47,001 nucleotides of DNA from Gnetum montanum (Eukaryota > Streptophyta > Gnetopsida > Gnetales > Gnetaceae), in contig MNCI01026477.1 in NCBI GenBank assembly GCA_015680685.1, forward strand, positions 82,458 through 129,458, given 5' to 3'. Shown piece after piece: positions 33,265 through 43,799 of this stretch (the first letter of the stretch is position 1; each line of letters opens with the position of its first letter). Below the pieces are notes generated by a model, which saw only the letters and a program-made list of their open reading frames with translations, did not search any database and was not told the DNA's origin. Position numbers and translations under genes: made by a program.

Positions 33265-33640
33265 TATGTGTAAGTCCTAGAATTACGACTATAAACTGGT
33301 ACCACAGCTCGTCCTAGAATCATGACGATAAACTGATACCATAGAATAGTCCTGGGTTACGACTTAAAACTGACACCACAACAGTCCTGGATTATGACTT
33401 AAAACTAATACCACAGCGTCCACAATGACAATAAACTAACATTCGTCCGGCATGACAGTAAACTGCCACCATCCTAACCATTAGGGTCCGCTAAGACTAT
33501 AAACTAGCTTGCCTCTTCATAGTCCGCTAAGACTAGAAACTGGCAATGTAACGTCTGCTACGATGCTAAACAGGCAATGTCCAACGAGTTATGACATAAA
33601 ACTAACCCATGATAGTCTGCCAAGACTATAAACTGGCAAG
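33265..33640 (+). repeat. TAAACT minisatellite in element C 3' UTR
   Basis: About eleven diverged units after the pol stop, such as CCTAGAATCATGACGATAAAC and GTCCGCTAAGACTATAAACT. It matches the array of element A unit by unit, except that the four-fold 38 bp expansion of A is absent. Confidence 0.8.
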
Positions 33641-34680
33641 TTCTCATCCGGCACATCAATACACCACCATGTTCATCCCTTAGCTTCACTGCATTGCTCG
33701 CCATCAGTTGACCTTACCAGTACTGCTATCATCTACATACAGTGCCTATCCTCCTTTAGCATCTCTGTGCCATCGGCCGCCGTGTAAGTCTAAGCTCATT
33801 TATTCACTCATAGTTTTTCTTATCTCCTTGGAGTTTTGTTTGCAGGATGACACCTAGAAGTTTCGCATAAGAATGCACTTCATCACAAGCAGCAAGATAA
33901 GACAATGTTCGCAGCATACCTGGCAAGACTAAATCAAACCATTCACCAGTACATCCCCATTCATCGATAAAATTCCTTATCCATTCGCCAACACATTTTA
34001 TCCCAGCATACCCCTTGATACACCCAGTACATTTAAAACACTGTACTGCCTTAAAAAATCGTGACACACAGCACCACACTTGAGCATGAATAGAAAATCA
34101 AGGAAAATTCAGAGTCAATCTTCACCCCAAAAAAAAATTGAGACCTCTGGCACTTCCCATACAAGCCCCAGGCGGGAAGGCAGTTGTGTCAAAACCAAGC
34201 ACTCATGTCCAAAACGGTCAAGAAGCATCCAGTTGCATGGCTTTGGCTCCCCGCCAATAGGTTCCCCCTGAACATTAAACATGGGCCCTGTTCTCCCAAA
34301 GAATGTAATACATCCTCCCGTGGCTTTGGCCTCGCCAACAAGTTCTCTTGAAAACTAACCAAGAGCCTTGTTCCGCCAAAGGACGCACATCGCGTGTCTG
34401 CACTCCGAGTCTGCAAAATCCTAGCTATTGATAAGGATCAGCATGCCAAATACCAAAACATCCCCTGTTCATAGCACAATTCCTCAGGCAGTCGCCAATC
34501 CCCACGATCGCTTTCCTCCCACCAGCTACAAATTTCACTTGCCTGATCCCATGTACTATTGAACACAGTGCGATGACGTCTCGTCAAGTGGCAGTGGGCA
34601 ATGTCTTTATCAAGTTGCTTGTGGTGCTTTGCACTTCTTTGTCGACGCTTCTTGGACAAGCATTGACAAAGAGGGACCAA
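33641..34680 (+). other. Rest of element C 3' UTR and polypurine tract
   Basis: No gene seen. It aligns in parts with 2760-3622 of element A (for example GTTTGCAGGATGACACC..., and CTTTGTCGACGCTTCT shortly before the LTR). The tract AAAGAGGGACCAA directly precedes the LTR start at 34681. Confidence 0.6.
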
Positions 34681-35893
34681 TGAAACACCACAAAATTCAG
34701 AGCTTAGTACCTGTCAGACACCAAGAAGGGCCCTGGGATCCACGAACGACCTCAGCTGCATGAGATGTCACATACGGCAACCTTGGGGATCGCAACACTT
34801 AGTTTTCACTAAGTACACTCCCCAGCGTATATGCCCAGCGTATATGCCCAGCACTCCCCAGCGTATACGCCTAGCGTATATGCCCAGCACTCTCCAGCGT
34901 ATACACCCAGCACTCTCCAGCGTATACGCCTGGCACTCTCTAGCGTACACGCCCAGGTACTACAAATGCATACACTTGACGACAAAATCTCCAATGACAG
35001 CATGAAGATAACACCGAAGAGCAACTATTGAAGCAAGTGGGCATCCGTCAGCATATACGCCTTGCATCCGCTAGCGTATACCCTCAGCGTATACGCCCAA
35101 CACTCAGCATCTCCACCCACATTTACACATGCTTAGCACATCCAGCGTATATGCCCAGCGTCTACCCCCAGCGTATACGCCGACCTGATACGGCGTATAC
35201 GCCCAGCAGATGTAATATTTTGTACATTTGTAAATTGTGTGCACCCGGTCAACGCGTCACATCTCTCCCAACCTGAGTCTGGCGTAACAATCGGTATAAA
35301 AACCCCCATTTTCCACTTCATCCAGGTCGGTTGGCAAAAATCCCAGAACATACCCAGGAGCAATTACGCTGCAAACCAGAGCTCAAAACCCTCTTATGCT
35401 GGAAAGCCTATATGCTGTGTACAATCTCTACACCGTGCCCACAATGTACACTAGCCTAGCCGCCCTCCCATCCACCTGGGCTTTTCGTCCACCTTGTGCT
35501 TCGCCACAACTACGTTAGACCAGTGCACTATATTCTCATTCTGTAATATCATTGTTTTGTTACATTTGCTGCATAAGATTGTTTACAGTTTTACGTCAAT
35601 TTGGCCCACGCATTCTGTTTACGCCCGTTTACGCTTACGCTCCGCCTGCATCTGTTTTATGTTGTTTATGCTTTGTTTACATTTTCTACGTTGTTTATGC
35701 ATAACCCGACGTATAGCACTTCAGTGTATGTTCGGGGAAATCCTTGTCTGATCCGCGTGCAGACCACCCAAGGTACTCTACCTTCGTGCTTTCCAGCTCG
35801 CCCTTAGGTAAAGGCAGGGTCTTCTATGCTCGTCCTGCGATCCCACGACCTCTTTTTCCTTCCAGCCGGAGACCGACGATTTCAGGCGGTACA
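34681..35893 (+). mobile_element. 3' LTR of element C (1213 bp)
   Basis: Same ends and order as the 5' LTR: five perfect palindromes (34861, 34920, 35087, 35171, 35193), TATA box at about 35294, TTTACGC repeats and the end GGCGGTACA. The following five bases, ATACC, match the 5' flank ATACT with one change. Confidence 0.9.
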
Positions 35894-35898
35894 ATACC

Positions 35899-36719
35899 CA
35901 TAGCCCAAAGAGAAAAATCTCCAATTCTCAAAAGGCAAGTTCACTTTGTAGAAATTCCTAACACATTATCAGTACAAAACATGAATAATTCCATGTCTAG
36001 AGAAAAGGACCGTCCCCCTTTCCTAACCACTTTGATTATTTTAGGAAANAAAAAAGGACTGTCCCCCTTTCCTAACCACTTTGATTATTTTAGGAAAGAA
36101 TGTCCATAACTGTTTAATGGATTTCGGTGCAACTGTTAGTGTTATGCCACTTGACGTTTGTAATGCTTTAGGAGCACAAATGATACCACAAACTAAAACT
36201 GTGATTCAACTCGATGAATCTAAAGTACTTGTGGTAGGGTTATTAAAAGGAGCAAAGGTACAACTTAAGCAATTCCCTATATTTACATGTTATACGGATA
36301 TCCTAGTAGTTGACATGAAACCCACATATGGTGTGCTCTTATCTAGGACTTTTGGAGCTAAGTTTGGGGGCTTCTTCAGGTTAGATTTCTCGTAATTATT
36401 GATCCCTATCAAAGGAAAATATGAATACATGACTATACCCCAAGAACCCTTCTACAAACAAGTAGTAATAATCTTAGATCAACAAAATCAATCTTTGGAA
36501 GATCGAAATGCTAATATTTTTGTTGGGATTATTGAGGTTGAGTGTAGTGAACATGTTGAAAATGACTATGTGAGTGGAACTACAAAAAATCCTATTTCTT
36601 ATGCAGATCCCATCCAATCCTATCAAAGTTCTAGAGAAGGTGAAGAAAACTATGGAGACACCTTGCCTTATCAACAACACGATGGATTTTTTCTAAGTGA
36701 TCCACCACCATTAGGGTAA
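35899..36719 (+). pseudogene. pro: Element B protease region (broken)
   Basis: Continues element B after the inserted element C. The protease loop reads CLMDFGATVSVMPLDVCNAL (about 36112), in which the usual Ser or Thr after Asp is Phe, and the closing motif is YGVLLSRTFGAKFGG. A TAA at 36393-36395 lies in frame; after it GKYEYMTIP and an acidic stretch continue to TAA 36717. The start is disturbed by an assembly seam at 36049. The substituted active-site residue and the stops mean it is inactive. Confidence 0.75.
36007..36094 (+). other. Assembly seam: duplicated about 42 bases around a single N
   Basis: The stretch at 36007-36048 recurs after the N at 36049 (from about 36055) with one C/T difference. 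It is probably an unmerged contig overlap and breaks the element B protease frame artificially. Confidence 0.65.
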
Positions 36720-36756
36720 GACAAAGATATAAATAAGACCTTACCTCTTATAACAT

Positions 36757-37209
36757 TTGAAGGTTGTGCTAAATTTTAACAACACATCCATGGAACATTC
36801 TCCTAGAAAAGCTATATCTGATGACCCACCAAAACCTAGACCTATCATTGAAACTTATATTAAAGAAAAACCTTATAGAAAACGATCAAGAAAGATAAGT
36901 GTAGGTCTTGATTTTCATAGTCTTAAGCATCAACCAATTGTCAAGAGATGGTTTGATAAAAAATATGCAGGTAATAATCTTCAAGTAGGTCATCTAGTCC
37001 TTAAGAGAGATAGAGCATCTGGTCAAACTAGCCCTCAAACTAAGTTTTCACCTATGTGGTCAAGTCCATTTCAAATTGTAGACATCACTGCCCCAAATGT
37101 GTTCAAGGTTGCTAATTTGCAAGGATATAGGTTGAATAGAAATTTTAATGCATTTCATTTGAAACTTTTCTACTCAGGTACCCCATGTGGGCATCTGGTA
37201 GATTCTTAG
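36757..37209 (+). pseudogene. Element B integrase C-terminal remnant
   Basis: The frame contains VKRWFDKKYAGNNLQVGHLV, LKRDRASG, TKFSPMWSSPFQIVD and NVFKVANLQGYRLNRNFNAF, the usual C-terminal barrel of plant Ty3 integrases (VGDLVLK, KF-x-W-x-GPF-x-I, N-x-LK-x-Y). There is no reverse transcriptase, RNase H or integrase core before it: the protease region ends 38 bases upstream and in another frame. The deletion removed about 3 kb of pol, so element B depended on other copies. Confidence 0.75.
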
Positions 37210-38489
37210 TTGCATGTTTTCTTGCCCTTTTTCCTTTGCATTTCATATGTATATTGTTGCGTTTTCATATTTTTCTTACATTTTCATCATTTCTTTCTTA
37301 GCATATTGTTTTGATTATTGTGTTCTTCATATGATTTTAATAATCATTTGTCATTTGAGTTACTTGATATTGAGTCATCTTAACACCATTGGAAAATAAT
37401 GTAGGTTTAATATAATTTACTATTACTATAATATAATGCTATAAAATCCACTTTATATTTTATAAATACTATAACTCTTTCCAATTGATTCCAAAGTTTC
37501 AGTTTATTTGTTATGTTAGGTTATGGAGCATGAGATTTATACAAACTTATCATGTTATCATCATGATCATGTGAGTGTATGATATGTGATGTTGGAGAGT
37601 GGTTAGTCATAATTACTAGGTGACCTTGGAAAATTCTATCCTTTCCTCTCATTAGCCCAAGCCCTCAGGTATGATGATTCATGGTTATCCAGTGAACAAC
37701 GAGGTGAAGTGTGTTCATTTCTACTTGAGAATCCTTAGCCACCCAGGAGACTTGCTATGATGCCACCAATCAAAGGCACATACACGAGGGTTGAACTGCA
37801 CCATGGGCAAAGTTTCCAAAAGGACCATGCTCTTTGGTAGTGTAGCTAATCGGTCAGACTCGTGTTGGAATTCCTACCTCAAGAATGAAGTACACCATGA
37901 GCAAAGTTTCCTTAAAAAAAAGAAAACAAAAAATGAGGACCATGTTCATTGGCAGTGTAATAAGTTTTTGAGTGTGATGGGGTACAGTAGCAATCCTCAC
38001 CCTAACCTCTGTTTTCCCTTTTAAATTTAAGTTTTTTTTTTTAAAAAAAAAAGACCCAAGGAAAAATCTGAAAGTTTTGACTTACTAAGATCTAACATGA
38101 GTTTTAGCTCATCCTCCTCATTAAGTTTTGTATAAGTCACTTGCTCAAAATAGTTTGCATACTTTTACTATTACCTTGTGAGAATACTGAGAATGAGAGC
38201 TTAAGCATATATCTACATATATATATATATATATAATTACACATATATATCTATATATCTTAGTTAAAATAACTATAAATTATATATTTAGATTTTAATG
38301 GTTGTTTGGATGGCGTATGTCAGTGTCTCTTTCGATTATTTGGTTATTTTGATCATGTTTAGAACATTATAGTTTACTTTCAAGTTGCATTTCTTGTTTC
38401 ATGTTGTTTTTGTTTCCCCATATGTTGCATTTTCATTCAAAATTTTATGGTCCTTGCACTTGCATGCAATTTGTAGTTTGGGGGCTAAG
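37210..38489 (+). other. Element B 3' UTR and polypurine tract
   Basis: T-rich non-coding DNA. Two diverged copies of a unit with CACCATGRGCAAAGTTTCC...GGACCATG lie at 37797-37850 and 37890-37965. A TA microsatellite lies at 38215-38260. The tract TTTGGGGGCTAAG at 38477-38489 directly precedes the LTR. Confidence 0.6.
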
Positions 38490-39543
38490 TGTTGAGGTCA
38501 ACCTCACCCATGCCAGGCATGGGGCCATTGTTAATGCACATCTAGGAAATTATAGTTGCAAAGTAGTCAAAATGCACAAACCAAATTCATAGGAATTAAA
38601 ATATGTATATATATATAAATAAAAAAAACCTCAACATAAACCATAAAACTTAAGGCTTACTTTTTGCTCATTTTCTTATTTCAGTTTTACCGCGTTGCGG
38701 TTGACATGGCAAAGACAGTTGGCGGTTTAGGGTTAGGGTTTCTCCCGTAGGGCCGCTATAAAGATGAGGGCCAATCTTTCTTCTGAAATGGGGGGTAGCC
38801 ATGGGCAGTGCATGTCCATCAGCAGTCGCTGTTTTATTTTGTTCTTCTATTTTCTCTAGCCACAGGCAACCCATATTTTAGCCTCTTGTTGCTACGAGCG
38901 GCACACATCTGATAGCAGCGCACCTGCAGATGATGGCCTTCTCTCTGGACGCTGGCGTAACGGTAGACACTTATAGTGAGTGAGCAGGACATGATGGATG
39001 CACCGACAGCTGCAACCACACCTTCATCTCAACAACATATAGCAATAGTAAAAAACATTTGGCATTTTCAATTACAGATATTTAATATTTTCAACATTTC
39101 GAAACATGTCACCTGTACATTGTATCGTGCCATATATCACTCTATGCACTAATTTTAAATTTTTTTTAATGCTTAAACTTTTATTGTTTTTTTTTTTATA
39201 ATTCAAAGGAGTAGCATTTCTTTTTTTTTTTTCCTACTTTCAAATCGACAAATCCTTAGATACTAATATTTCGTATTTTTCAACTTGTAAACCGTTTTCA
39301 ATCGGGAAACTCTTTATGGTCCCCGTTGCATTGTTCTATTTCGTTGTGTTGCCCTTATAAGTATAGTTTATATACTTTAAATTGAATAAACATTTTAATT
39401 CCAAATTACTTTAGAAATAGTTAAGCTTCATTATTATTATTATTATTATTATTGTCACATGGCCCTTTCCAGCTAAGACTATTCCCGGGTTTCCGTACCC
39501 ATACAGGAGGCGCCCTAGACGATAGTCTCTTAAAATGAGTTTT
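38490..39543 (+). mobile_element. 3' LTR of element B (lacks its last about 36 bases)
   Basis: Aligns with 15425-16418, with a CTATAAAG box at about 38755 and the same TTATT microsatellite near 39430. It stops at GAGTTTT before N at 39544, where the 5' LTR continues CACAGGTTG to CATCAACA. The end and its target duplication are lost at the assembly seam. Confidence 0.85.
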
Positions 39544-39684
39544 NTATAACTCTTTATAACTTATTAAATTTCTTTTGGAAAGGTCATCATCCAACTAAAA
39601 CTTTATAATTCAATAAACATTTTTCTAAAAAATTTATAATCCAATTAAAACTTTATAAGTCACTAAACTTAGTATTAGAGAATT

Positions 39685-39745
39685 AAACCTATAACTTTAA
39701 GCTTCAAAGTGAAACTCTTACCATTAAAATAAGACCTCCCACCTC
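39685..39745 (-). repeat. tRNA-like SINE head, minus strand
   Basis: Read on the minus strand: TTTTAATGGTAAGAGTTTC (A-box-like), then TTATAGGTTTAATTC (decayed B box). Diverged relative of the copy at 14305-14370, with the following body containing TTATAAAGTTTTAATTGG twice. Confidence 0.4.
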
Positions 39746-42249
39746 GTTTATGTGTTAACTTGCATCAGTAACGAAACAAGGTACTCGGACTTTAAAGGTA
39801 CGGGCAAAAACGGTGCATAACGTATAGGCAGACACTAAACTTGAAGTCAGGCCCAAACATAGAAACCAGATTGCGAATGCATCAATGATGGCCGTAAATT
39901 CACAGCGATTAAAATTCGTCCCCCTGAAATTAAATAAAATGTAATTCTGAAGGGCTGTGTGTTCATCAACGTGGTGTTGGACAACCTGTTTCCCAGGTTG
40001 CGTTCGAAGAAGGTACATTGTCATCAGACACTGCTCCTCCGTCTATGGTGAAACAGGGGATGGACACCAAAGATTCGAGCGAATTGTGGTCTCGGCAAAT
40101 CCACAGTTGGTGGAGCAAATTTGCGACTTGTGTCATTGAAGGTCTCTGATCTGTATTAGATGCAACACATTTACAGGCCAACAAAGCAACCTGCATCGCC
40201 ATTTGTTTAATCTCACAATCTTTCTGCATTTCCATTTCCGTGGCGAGGATATGAGGATCCATCACGTCCTCCAGTGCAGAGTTACCTCCGCTGAGATACC
40301 TAGATTTTGCAAAGGCCACCAAATTAACTTGCTCAAGGCTTGGACTCAAATCCACAGCTTTCAAACCCGACACAATCTCCAGCAGTACAACGCCGAACTG
40401 TAAACATCGGATTTACGTGTGAGCTAAGAGCACTGGAAGTAGTGAGGATCAAGGTAGCCCAGAGTCCCCTTTGGAGCTGTGGTCACATGGGTAGCTTCGG
40501 CGCCAATGGCTCTCCAAATGCGGAAGTCAGCAACTTTGGCATCCATGTGACTGTCCAGCAATATGTTGGACGATTTCACATCCCTGTGCAGCAGAGGCGG
40601 ATTTATGCAATGCAGAAATGTCAATGCTTCTGCAATTTGAAGAGCGATCCGCATTCTGTCGTGCCACCTCAGCTGCATCTCTGCTCTTGTCGAGCCGTAC
40701 AGATGATCTTCCAAGGTGCCGTTGCAAATGTACTCAAACACGAGAAGAACAAATTCATGACAAGACCAGCCTTGTGGGTCGCTGCAGCCGTAGAGTCTCA
40801 CAATGTTGGGATGTCATTCTTGACTGAAAATTGTGGCCTCATTTAGAAATTCATCTATTGCAGCAGCTGCGCTGCGTTTTCAGTGGTAAAGCCGTTTCAC
40901 CGCAACATTTCTCCCATCGCGGAGTGTTCCTTTATACACTGCACCGAATCCTCCGCTGCCAATCTTGTTTTCATCTGAAAAATTACTGGTGGCGAGGCTT
41001 AGTTCTTCCTGAGAAAACACAAGGAGATATTTTAGAGACTTTAACTTCGAGTGTAGCAGCTGCTGCTTTTATTGTAGAACCAATATCGCCGGGTCACCGT
41101 CAATGCGGCAACTGTGGCCCCTGCTCCTACCTCTGCAAATGTATTATGTCAAGGAAAAACCCGATAGCATCAGAGGCACTGCATGCTGTGTTCCCAGTTT
41201 CACATAGATCTAGGCTTCATAAGTTTTGGATGGCATAAATATACAATGGTACATCTTGAGAATAGACGTGAGAATTTTTAAGGAAAAAGAATCGCGATAA
41301 GTAAAACTTTCATTGCACATTCTTAAACAAATTTAAGTTTAGAAAGTAAAATTCATTTAGAAATAGCTTTATGTCATTTTTTATATACTGTTATAAACGT
41401 ATCTTCTAACTTCAAAATATGAATTCAGGGTAGATGTATGTTAAAGTAAAAGCTGCATAATAAAAATACAGTTCGGAATCTTAAACATTTTTTTAGCAAA
41501 AATTTAAAGGAAATCGATTAAGCATACCAATAAACCGTTTAAAAGTTCCTTGTGTTGATGTCTAAATTTTGGACACACCAACATCTGTGAAAACTTGTTT
41601 TAGGAGATATGCTGAGGGGTAATAGTCTCACCTGTAAAATGCTATGTGACAATAATAATAATAATTCAAACAAAATATTAAAAATTTAAATTTAATTTAA
41701 TTTTAAAAGGTTTTGTTATGTTTTAAAAAAACATACTAAAATAACTAAAATCAAAATTAAAGATCTGTGTAATAAAAAGTAAACAATACAAAAAGGAAAG
41801 TTGAAATTAAATTAAAATTTATTGATGGTCCCGCCTGCTTGACCACCCTCTTTCTGTGACGTCATCAGCTACGACTATCTTGCACTGCGATTAGTTGCTG
41901 TTGCCTATTGCTTGTTTGGCTGTTCCAAGATTTGATGATTTGGGAGGTGCAGTCCATGATCTCCCTTCCCTATGTCACCTTTGGCCACCCACCTACAGAT
42001 AATCTGAATCCCCTTTTTTACCCAATCCAGAAAAACACTAATCTATCAACCAATGACCTTCTGGTTCCTCCAACTGTTTTCTCTGCCACAAGAAATAAAA
42101 GTAACCCTTGCTAGAGATGCCAATTCAAATCATCAAACACTTTTACTTCTGCTTCCAAAACATAGATTGTTCAAATATAAACATGAGCTTTCTTTTGTAC
42201 GTAATTCAAATGGTTGTAAAGTTGAAAAATATAAACTCACAATTAAGAG

Positions 42250-42789
42250 ATAAAATTTTGAGAATGAGACAATCTGATCCAATTTTAAGAAATTGGCGAG
42301 AACATTATGACAAAGTCGATCAGAGAATTGTGAGGCTCTTCATTCCTTCTCTGAGAAATTCCTCTTCTCTGCCCCCCACCCACCCTCTCTCCTCTTTTCT
42401 ATTCCTTGTCTCATCCGCCCTACCCCTAGCTGCCCATGCTTCCCCAAGAAAAATAGGAGAAGAAAGAAAAAAATCATCATTCACTAGTTTCTTAGCTCTT
42501 ACAAACCTCCTATCCATCTGCCTGGGCCTCAATGGAGAGAGATTCAGCTGTTCAGGAAGAAAGCCCAATTTGTTAAGAAGGTCATTGCTCCCCCTAACAT
42601 TATCCCCTGCTAATGATGTTTCACTGCATGTTGGTCGACCTTGCTGTTGGTTCTCCTTCCTAAAAGTATGATACCCATAACTTCGTAGGCACGAAGACTG
42701 GAATTCCCTAAAAATGAAATCCACAATTCCACATTTTCAAGGCTGCCTATTATTTACTAAAATGAAGAATAGAATAAAATACGTAATCT
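42250..42789. other. Intron of the receptor kinase relic
   Basis: After the donor GGAGGTAGAGAGC (minus strand, about 42795) no further receptor sequence appears until about 41140. Frames here on both strands have no family resemblance. The stretch 41270-41830 is very AT-rich. Confidence 0.45.
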
Positions 42790-42923
42790 GCTCTCTACCT
42801 CCATTAAGATGGTTCTTTGAGGAGTTTGATTTCCCTGCAGTCCACGGTGACGATGCTAAGACACATGAAGAGCTAAGGTCTGAAGCATTGTAACCACATA
42901 GTCCGCCCTTGTACCGGTAGCAT

Positions 42924-43523
42924 TCATTGCATGTCTCTTCTGTCAGGCTGGATGGTCCAAGTTAACGCGAAACCGTTGTTTCTCCGTAAGTCCAGAAAGT
43001 TTGTTGGGCTGCCAGAGCTGTTGAAGATCAGTTGATCTTTCGAATTGACCCCAACCGAGAATTCATCTTTGCAACAAGGGAGTGATTCATTCCGAAAGAA
43101 AGGAAACCACGTAGTACATAATTTCGTATACAGCTGACCGGTGTTGGACAGGCTTGAAGGACAGGAGGCAATCCGCAGTTGGTGAAACCCGGCAGCAGCA
43201 GTGAGAGAGAAGGATGATCCAGAACTGAAATTTGAGGAACTCAGCTTTGCAAAGCCTTCACACGTATCTAAACTAACCTCTATAAAATGTTTTTTACGAG
43301 AACTCAAATAAAGAACAGAGAAATTCAAGCCACCGTAAATCAAGTAAGGCTTTGTATGACAACCATAAAGCTGAAAGTTGGGATCTGCGCAGCCCTCGTT
43401 CCCTACTCCAAGCAGGTACTCCACATTTAGATTACTACAAAACCGCTTGCAATCTTCACACAACGTAGAAGCAAAAACACAGAGAAGCAAACACACAAGT
43501 AAAGGAGGTTGGAAGCCAGGCAT
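42924..43523 (-). other. Exon 1 of receptor kinase relic: signal peptide and galacturonan-binding domain
   Basis: 200 codons open from ATG 43523. The hydrophobic start is cleaved probably near LCEDC. Cys spacing matches the extracellular part of LRK10L kinases, with two N-glycosylation-type sites near NFSS and NSSG. The reading frame leaves the conserved CxxC-x-GG-x-CGYN segment through a frameshift near its end. Confidence 0.8.
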
Positions 43524-43799
43524 GGCAAAAGGAGTCCAATACCCAAAAGAGCAGAGAGGAGCAAGCGAAAAAAGATTAGTGCAAGCAAGGCAGGTGCCAC
43601 GATAGGGGGAAAAATCAACGTGGAACTAACGATGTTGAAAGCGTTTAATGAACTACAGCGGTCAAACACGTTCCGCAGACTAAAGTCGGCAAAGCAATGG
43701 AAATTGAAGGCAGCTAGCTCTCTGTAGTATGTAGTCTGTACTAGAGTCCAGTACGTAGGCCATGTATATAAATGAGAAGCTGTCAATCGAGTGTTTACG

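Larger units (their letters stand above)
18279..35893 (+). mobile_element. Element C: 17.6 kb Tat/Ogre-like retrotransposon with antisense gene cassette
   Basis: 5' LTR 18279-19428, 3' LTR 34681-35893, both TGAAACA...GGTACA. Flanking five bases are ATACT (18274-18278) and ATACC (35894-35898), a target duplication with one change, inside element B. Order on the plus strand: leader (19429-20225), gag-protease (20226-24040), a 5.6 kb interval holding a minus-strand gene (24041-29650), RT-RNase H-archaeal RNase H-integrase (29654-33251), repeat-rich 3' UTR and polypurine tract. The protease-to-RT interval is where Ogre elements carry an intron, and Grande-type relatives carry antisense genes elsewhere. 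All sense genes are broken, so the copy is dead. Confidence 0.92.
15425..39543 (+). mobile_element. Element B: deleted Ty3/gypsy retrotransposon, split by element C
   Basis: Two matching LTRs (15425-16454 and 38490-39543, both starting TGTTGAGGTCAACC) flank gag, protease and an integrase C-terminus, all on the plus strand. Leaving out element C the length is about 6.5 kb. The reverse transcriptase, RNase H and integrase core are missing between about 36720 and 36757. A polypurine tract, TTTGGGGGCTAAG, lies directly before the 3' LTR. A degenerate primer site (TTTTTGGTGTT, compare the tRNA-Asp type TGGCGCCGTT) follows the 5' LTR. B was a non-autonomous copy, older than the insertion of C. Confidence 0.85.
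39966..43523 (-). pseudogene. LRK10L/WAK-type receptor-like kinase pseudogene
   Basis: Minus-strand host gene relic. Exon 1 (43523 to about 42790) encodes a signal peptide (LLVCLLLCVFAST), a Cys-rich GUB_WAK-type galacturonan-binding domain (CNLNVEYLLG-like, GNEGCADPNFQLYGC, DTCEGF) and a WAK-associated C-terminal domain. A one-base shift near 42958 precedes CNECYRYKGGLCGYN. After an about 1.6 kb intron come a membrane helix remnant (VGAGATVAALTV, about 41130) and the kinase (41018-39966): [43 protein letters not shown]. Breaks: TGA 40882, TGA 40816, TAG 40426 and a one-base deletion near 40400; DFG reads DFR. Intact relatives sense the cell wall or pathogens at the plasma membrane. Confidence 0.85.

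Noticed and set aside
42108-42724. Overlapping open frames on both strands inside the receptor kinase relic
   Set aside because: They fall in the intron and lack any resemblance to receptor kinase domains.
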